Assembly (NCBI RefSeq): GCF_947507565.1
Contig: NC_089180.1
Location: 1,054,001 to 1,118,000 of the forward strand
Reading direction: 5' to 3'
DNA: 64,000 nt
DNA from: Oscarella lobularis
Taxonomy: Eukaryota; Porifera; Homoscleromorpha; Homosclerophorida; Oscarellidae
Below the pieces are notes generated by a model, which searched no databases, was not told the origin of the DNA, and was given only the letters and a program-made list of their open reading frames with translations. Shown in pieces: positions 58,641 to 64,000 of the stretch (the first letter of the stretch is position 1; every line of letters begins with the position of its first letter). The position numbers were made by a program, and so were the translations under genes.

Positions 58641-59911
58641 GAGCCCTGTAAGTCTCGCTGTATCAGGCTCTTGTATCTACGTCACTGTTTTAAGTGGTCA
58701 CATTAAAAAAATACGACTAGGTGATGGAGCGGTGTCTACTGTAAGTAACTGCAGAACTAAAGACATCGATAAAACTGGCGACTTCCCCTGTCCTCTTGGA
58801 ATAGTAGCAAAAAAAAGACGGACGCTTTTTAGTTACTTGCAGTGATTCCACTATCCGTGAAATTGATGTCCTGAAAACAGATTCAATTCGGATTTTGGCA
58901 GGTGTCAAAAATGAACATGGCAACAGTGACGGCCATTGCGGTGAAGCAAGATTCAATGTTCCTTTGCAAATAGCCGTAGGACCGGACGGTTCTGTGTACG
59001 TGATTGAACTTAGAAGTAATGCTGTAAGAAAAATGAACAGCAGTTTTCAAGTTGAAACGATACGCAATAATAGCAGCAAACCTAGCGGCGTTGCTGTAGA
59101 CGATGAAGGAAACCTATATATCTCTGATAACTCTTATAAAATCTATAAGCTCGCGCCATCTGGAATAGAAACTGTGTGTGGATCAGGTGAAAAGGACTCC
59201 ATTGACGGCAGGGGTACCCTGGCTTCCCTGAACATGCCTCGGTTTTTGTTCTATGATTCTAAATCAGGATTCCTCTACTTTACGGAGCCGAAAGCCCTTT
59301 GCAGGGTTAGGGTGGCAACTCCTTTTATCCACGATCCTAAACTGTCGCTTGATTTGGCCAAGTTTATTGATGGCAGTGACAACCTACCGGTGGGAGACGC
59401 CATATTTTTGGTCGAAGGAAAACGTATCAAAGTTTGCGCAAAACCTCTTTGCGTTCGCAGTGAATACTTCAGCAGCATGTTTTCGTCGAATTGGAAAGAA
59501 ATTTCGACGAAGGACGCGAGCGAGTCGACTCTAATTCGCATTGAAGACGCAACGTACGAAGCGTTTCATGCTGTCATCAAGTATCTCGTCACCGGGTGCT
59601 TGGAAGTTCGTAAGTATTTTCGTATCATTCCTGATATACTCGTATTGGCGGATCGATATCTCGTTGAAAATCTGCGCGAGTTCTGCATCTCGCATATGGC
59701 TCGGAGAGTTTCAATTGAAACTGCTCTCGATTATCTGTCTTTGGCTGACGGGTTCAGCTTCCGAGAGCTGAGGAAAACGGCTCCGCAGTTTGCTACAAAA
59801 AATTTCAAGACGCTGTGTCATGACGACCGGTTTGCGGCTCTTGGCGGTGAACTACTTGCCGAAATTATGAGAGTTATTGCGTCGTCAAGTTCGTCGGAGG
59901 AAGAACATTGA
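58641..59911 (+). CDS. NHL-repeat / BTB-POZ protein, 5' end missing
   Basis: Two exons: 58,641-58,740 and 58,808-59,911, joined over a 67-nt intron (GTAAGT to ATAGTAG). The first part has beta-propeller NHL strands (PVSLAVSGSCIYVTVLSGHI; VPLQIAVGPDGSVYVI; PSGVAVDDEGNLYISDN). A BTB domain follows (DAIFLVEGKRIKVCAKPLCV, RSEYFSSMF, TYEAFHAVIKYLVTG) with a BACK-like helical tail (LVENLREFCISHMARRVSIE) and a Ser/Glu-rich end. BTB proteins of this kind often recruit substrates to cullin-3. The frame enters exon 1 from an acceptor (TTTCTCTGACTTAAG) with no ATG, so upstream exons should exist. The sequence there belongs to the opposite-strand PHD gene. An upstream TTG is not taken as the start. Confidence 0.75.
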
Positions 59912-60092
59912 CTGGTAATTTTGGCGCGGATTTCTTTGTTGATTTTCCTTTCTGAACTTTCCTGTATAGCCTGGTTCTAAGTTTTATTAAAATTTACTTG
60001 TTCCAATTTGTGAAGCCGGTAAAATTATCGTCCTTGACGTGTGCGCACTAGATAAAAAGTCTTCCGAAGCCCTGTTCCGAAGCCTTTCGTAA

Positions 60093-60304
60093 ATGACGTC
60101 TACTGAAGGTATAAGAAGCGTGTGGACAGCCATGCATGTTCGTTTGCAAGAACTCGCGCGAACTCACCCGGAAATCACGTTGCTCATGTTTTCAGGCAAG
60201 CGAAAATAAAATAATTCGATAACGTCAAATTTTTTATTTATTTTTCAGAAATGTGCCGACGATTCGAGGTGGCTCCTTGCATCAGCCAATATCGAATTTG
60301 TTGA
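60093..60304 (+). CDS. Small two-exon ORF with a GC-AG intron, unidentified
   Basis: ATG at 60,093 opens MTSTEGIRSVWTAMHVRLQE and LARTHPEITLLMFS (exon to 60,195). The donor is CAG|GCAAGC, the usual form of a GC donor, and the acceptor is TTTATTTTTCAG at 60,248. The second exon reads EMCRRFEVAPCISQYRIC and stops at 60,304, giving about 53 residues. Helical N-terminus, no known domain. It could be a true microprotein, a gene fragment, or chance. Confidence 0.35.
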
Positions 60305-60618
60305 TTTCAATTGGCAACAGTGACGATCAAATATTAAAGTATTCGTTACCAAAAATTTTTGGTTTGAAGGCGAGTGCTCGTTGCCTGGCTGCGCTCTCAT
60401 TCGATTAGAATTAGTCAGTAACTATAGCAATCTAGATCTAAACTGAACATGCTGCTTATGATAAGCTTTTCAGTCAACAACGTCGATCGTACGCGATCCG
60501 ATTCGTCGAGAGGTCGTGGTGATGTACGGACTGCTCAGAGCCGACTTGTATCGCGGCGGTGGAGGTGAGAAAATATCTATCGAACGAGAAACGACTTGTA
60601 GAATAACTTCGTATGATA

Positions 60619-60839
60619 GCAAGCGAACCGTTAGTCGAAGTAACGGAAAGGCACGTCGGCTCGTTTGCGCGACAGGGACTAAGGACTCTGTGCATGGCGA
60701 AAAGGGTCAGTGAGAGTATATATGTCTTATATATATGACGACACTCTATCATTGACTGTTCGTTCTTTAGGTTCTCAGTGATGATGAGTATAAACGGTGG
60801 CTTGCCGATCACGAGACGGCCGAAAAGGCGTTGGGCTAG
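60619..60839 (+). pseudogene. P4-ATPase (phospholipid flippase, ATP10-like) fragment
   Basis: Two segments, about 60,619-60,705 (VTERHVGSFARQGLRTLCMA KR) and 60,771-60,839 (VLSDDEYKRWLADHETAEKALG, then TAG), join in phase over a 65-nt intron with a weak donor (GTCAGT). The motif GLRTLC-AKR-LS-(D/E)EY--W----AE-AL is characteristic of the nucleotide-binding region of class V P4-ATPases, a family of about 1,400 residues. The frame ends where the family normally continues with an NREE helix. No other flippase exon is present on either side. It is a genomic fragment, not a gene. Confidence 0.6.
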
Positions 60840-60855
60840 AAGTGCAGCTGGATTT

Positions 60856-60993
60856 ATGACAGAAAACAGCAGAAAGCGTTCTTCTTCGGCTTGCTCAGTA
60901 GCAACGGTTGTCTGTGCAGGAGAATCTGAAGATTCAACTCCTGCAGCGAAAAAGAAAAAGTCGTTTGTTGCTAAACCTATTCAATGGCTTTAA
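60856..60993 (+). CDS. Short Ser/Lys-rich ORF, doubtful
   Basis: A 45-codon frame begins MTENSRKRSSSACSVATVV and ends KKKKSFVAKPIQWL. It follows directly on the flippase fragment in another frame. It might be the 3' end of an unplaced gene or chance. There is no domain and no clear poly(A) signal beyond A/T-rich sequence. Confidence 0.2.
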   Translation: MTENSRKRSSSACSVATVVCAGESEDSTPAAKKKKSFVAKPIQWL

Positions 60994-61179
60994 ATTAATT
61001 TTATGATTTTTTGTTTAGAGAATATTATGTATGATGTACTGTAGCAGTGGTAGCCTTTCTGCTATCACCACGAGTTTGGAATTTTTGTTATACGGGACGT
61101 TTTGTATGTTTGTCCGGGAAGGTCTCGCGAATTCAAACGAAGGAAGACAACGAACTGTTCGTTTCATTCGAATGAAATA

Positions 61180-62640
61180 ATGTACGATAGGTATCGAACG
61201 TGTAAAGAGAGCTTCTGTTGTCATTTTTTGCAGGCTAACGGATCTCGAAGGCGAACTGGCAACGGAAACGAGCACAAAGAAGGAAGGGGGAACGAAATCG
61301 ACATCGGCAACGACGTCAACAAAAACGACGATGGCTAGTTGGAGGCGATCTCGACGACGGCGTTTTGGCAGCGGCGGCGGCGGCGGCGGAAAAGGAAAAG
61401 CTGAATTGCCCGTCATTGTGCCAATTGATAGACATCGTGACGAACTCGCATCACTGTTGAATAGCGACGATGACGATAATGACAAAGATCGTCTAATTAT
61501 TAATGAAAAAGTCTACAGGAAAGGAAAAGTGATAGGACAGGGTGGATCAAGCAAGGTACAGTATCAATGGAACTGCTTCTAACAGAGCACTGTCTTATCT
61601 TATTTCTAAGGTCATCGAGGCTATTTCAAAGGAAGGAGGTGCTTGTGTTGCTGTGAAATGCGTTGATTTGTCAAACATTGAAGACAGCGAAATTGAAATG
61701 GGATATCTTCAAGAAGTGAAAATGCTCAAAATGTTCAATTGTCCTCGTATCATCAAATTGATTGACTGGTAGAGAGACAAGACTGTTAAAATAAATTATA
61801 GTCATGTGTTGAATATACCCTATAGGGAATATCAAGAGAGAAATGGACTCTTGTTCATTGTAATGGAGAAGGCGGAACGTGATTTGGGATCAATGATGAG
61901 GATGGAAAAGCTCAAGAAGTTCAAGATTCAAGTATTTTGGGAGGATATGCTCAGAGCAGTTCAAGTTAGAAAAGAGAAATCCTACGTCATTGTCTGTCAT
62001 TGTTTATTCTATTTTTTAGGCAGTTCATAAGGAAGGAGTTGTGCATGGCGATTTAAAACCGGCGAATTTTGTTGTGAAAAATGATCGTCTTTATCTCATT
62101 GATTTTGGAATTGCTGATCAGATTGATGACGGATCAACGAGCGTCGATCGTTTCATTCACAAGGGAACAGCTGATTCAATGGCACCAGAAGCAATAAATT
62201 ACGGCGGAATGAAGGTCGGTCAGTTAGTCAGTCAATGAGATGTCTCTTCTATTAATTATATTCTTCAGGTTGGTCCCTATAGTGACGTTTGGTCTCTTGG
62301 CTGCATTTTGTACTCAATGGTCAGTGGACGTCCACCCTTTGCAGACAAGTCTACATACAAAGAGAAGCTCTTCGCTATTATCGACTCTTCCTATGAGATT
62401 CCTTTTCCCAAGCATTGGGATTTTCAAGTCGTTGACGTCATTAGGGTTTGTCTAATGACAACAGGTAATTGTATTTATAATGATTATTCTTTGTAGATGT
62501 GTCTTAAGAGAGACCCTAAAGAAAGAGCAACAATTCCTCAACTTCTTTCTCATTTATTTTTAAACGAATACTGTGATTCTCCGCCTCCTTTTTCTTCTTC
62601 TCGTGAGTCAAGTCATCTCATAGATAAAAAAAATGCTTAA
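61180..62640 (+). CDS. TTK: TTK/Mps1-like dual-specificity checkpoint kinase
   Basis: Seven exons in perfect phase: 61,180-61,190, 61,234-61,555, 61,611-61,768, 61,826-61,964, 62,020-62,214, 62,269-62,445 and 62,497-62,640, about 381 residues; introns are 43-57 nt. Kinase landmarks are the Gly loop VIGQGGSSKV, the VAIK lysine (CVAVKCV), HGDLKPANF, DFG in LIDFGIADQ, the APE region (MAPEAIN), SDVWSLGCILY and CLKRDPKER. GGSSKV, HxDLKPANF and the overall order are hallmarks of TTK, the mitotic kinase that activates the spindle assembly checkpoint at kinetochores. It is much shorter than vertebrate TTK because the long N-terminal targeting region is nearly absent: only a Thr/Ser- and Arg/Gly-rich 110 residues with an acidic NSDDDDNDKD stretch. 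The start ATG at 61,180 depends on a 43-nt intron; ATG 61,331 is the fallback. Confidence 0.85.
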
Positions 62641-62753
62641 ATTTGTTGTATATTAGCTGCTGAAATGAATAAGGAAAAGTGAAGTTATGTACTCTACTGA
62701 CTCTGAGCAAAGTTCTACGATAAAAAATTAATTAGGTCAGACTGTATTGTAGG

Positions 62754-62808
62754 TGACGTTATGATATACGGGACGTATACGTCAAAAGATGTGACGTGGC
62801 GCTGACGT
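62754..62808. promoter_or_regulatory. Cluster of CRE-like TGACGT motifs
   Basis: TGACGT occurs at 62,754, 62,792 and 62,803, and the complement ACGTCA at 62,779, all within 55 bp. They lie between the TTK-like stop (62,640) and the foldback element. Such half-sites bind CREB/ATF bZIP factors. No start codon of a following gene is recognised, so the target is unknown. Confidence 0.4.
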
Positions 62809-62943
62809 GTTCGTTTTTTTCTTGCGTTGCAGTTTGTTTCCCTTTGATCCCTTTGATTTTTTTGTTTGTTGGAGGGGGATAATAAATCATTCTCTTATCA
62901 CGTTACAGACCTGGGTTTTAGCAGGCTTTTTAATTCATACGGG

Positions 62944-63704
62944 GACACGAAAAAACTTTTATTTGAGCCGCGACGGGTTTTTCATTTACGCTGCGGATTA
63001 GCAGATAATCAGCCAGAAAGACAAAAACCCGCCTGTAGCTAGAGAACTTGCGCCTCCAGTTTCGCGAATAATAGCTGAAATTTCACGTACGCTTAGGAGA
63101 ATGTTTACTATCAGCCTCTCATCTGATTTGGCGAGAAAATTTAGCGAAATATGCTCGAAATCCCATTTTCGCGGGTTCGCGTTCTCCGCAGCTGAAGCCA
63201 ACAGTTCGCCTCTCTTAGCGGCGAGACTCACACAGCATGTTCAGCATTGACGTACGCTGCCGTGAACGAACAAAGGAAGGGCTCACGCGGTCTGATTTGG
63301 GGCACAGGAAAAGGAAACACAATTATGATACTTCACGCCCGTGATGTCTGACTGTACACGTGAGGTCCTTCCTTTGTTCGTCCACGGCAGCGTACAGTCA
63401 ATGCCGAACATGCTGTGTGAGTCTCGCCGCTAAGAGAGGCGAACTGTTGGCGTCAGCAGCGGAGAACGCGAACCCGCGAAAATGAGATTTCGAGCATATT
63501 TCGCTAAATTTTCTCGCCAAATCAGATGAGAGGCTGATAGTAAACATTCTCCTAAGCGTACGTGAAATTTTAGCTATTATTCGCAAAACTGGAGGCGCAA
63601 GTTCTCTAGCTACAGGCGGGTTTTCGTCTTTCTGGCCGATTATCTGCTAATCCGCAGCGTAAATGAAAAACCCGTCGAGGCTCAAATAAAAGTTTTTTCG
63701 TGTC
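62944..63704. repeat. Foldback element with ~345-bp inverted arms
   Basis: The left arm 62,944-63,288 and right arm 63,359-63,704 are highly similar inverted copies separated by about 70 bp. The outer ends start GACACGAAAAAAC and the inner ends finish CTCACG. Each arm contains an open minus/plus-symmetrical frame (for example LAAKRGELLASAAENANPRK), which is not family-like and is probably incidental. The structure fits a long-TIR MITE or foldback transposon. If transcribed it would form a long double-stranded hairpin. Confidence 0.85.
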
Positions 63705-64000
63705 TTCGTGCGATAATGTGACATTCACATGTTCCTAGGGCTTCTAGACCTTGGCCCAGCCAAATATATTTTGAAGAACGCGTCTTTTAGTACTGATTGG
63801 CTAACCCCTATTGTTACCTCACTAGCGGGCGAGCATGCGCAGTGTTTGTCCGCCCTGCTCCCACATACTGGATTACTTTTGATTGTGACTTCAGAGCGTG
63901 ACAATCAAAACTGTCGTTTCGGTTTCTCAGCGCATTTATAACACGGAAAATAGCACAGATCAATTGGAAACAGGGGTTTCTACGTATTAATTCCGTTTAT
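63705..64000. other. Right-hand flank; one small hairpin, no gene
   Basis: A 10-bp perfect stem, TTTTGATTGT at 63,877-63,886 with ACAATCAAAA at 63,901-63,910, encloses a 14-nt loop. A 70-codon open frame (63,729-63,941) has no recognisable features. Confidence 0.5.

Noticed and set aside
60474-60812. 112-codon minus-strand open frame
   Set aside because: Antisense to the flippase exons, whose family motif is convincing; no domain of its own.
61015-61485. 156-codon minus-strand frame rich in S, P and R
   Set aside because: Antisense to the Gly/Arg- and Thr-rich N-terminal exon of the TTK-like gene.
62998-63231. 77-codon minus-strand frame (and its mirror at 63,398)
   Set aside because: Same sequence in both arms of the foldback element; more likely incidental than coding.

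Overview
This is eukaryotic, and almost certainly animal, nuclear DNA. Coding stretches are split by very short GT-AG introns (about 43-75 nt). The recognisable genes are a TTK/Mps1 mitotic checkpoint kinase, a DCAF17-like protein, a meiotic HORMAD-type tail (PHD finger plus winged helix), an NHL-BTB protein, a class V-like P4-ATPase fragment and LRP-style EGF modules. The compact introns fit an early-branching or compact-genome metazoan such as a sponge, but nothing in the window fixes the species.

Layout. (1) 1-25,905 and 31,790-53,500, about 47 kb together, are a degenerate satellite. It is built from an 8-bp word, consensus RGTTGAAC, usually paired into a 16-bp dimer and assembled into phrases of about 55-90 bp. 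It changes strand roughly 48 times. The switch points are not random: four switch modules recur at many positions. The array also holds multi-kilobase segmental copies in direct and inverted orientation, and three small islands of an unrelated satellite of about 34 bp. Most long open frames here are artefacts of the stop-poor strand of the repeat. (2) 25,905-31,790 is a non-satellite island. It contains two head-to-head Merlin (IS1016/IS1595-like) transposase genes separated by a palindromic promoter region. The left copy has catalytic residues but is nonsense-mutated and cut off by the satellite. The right copy has a complete two-exon frame but has lost the two catalytic aspartates, so it is a candidate domesticated gene. 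GC-rich hairpins, a foldback repeat and unidentified exon-like pieces follow. (3) 53,500-64,000 is gene-dense flank: exon debris, a 162-bp tandem repeat, a pair of EGF exons with lesions, the 5' part of a DCAF17-like gene, a HORMAD-like PHD-wHTH gene, an NHL-BTB gene, a flippase fragment, a complete TTK-like kinase gene and a 760-bp foldback element.

Many genes next to the satellite are incomplete (Merlin left copy, EGF pair, DCAF17, P4-ATPase, and both the HORMAD-like and NHL-BTB genes at their 5' ends). This suggests a rearrangement-prone, satellite-proximal region, although mis-assembly is a live alternative. The TTK-like kinase and the right-hand Merlin gene are the only protein genes here that read cleanly from start to stop. 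Exon structures were assembled by eye from splice signals and reading phase and are not backed by transcripts.
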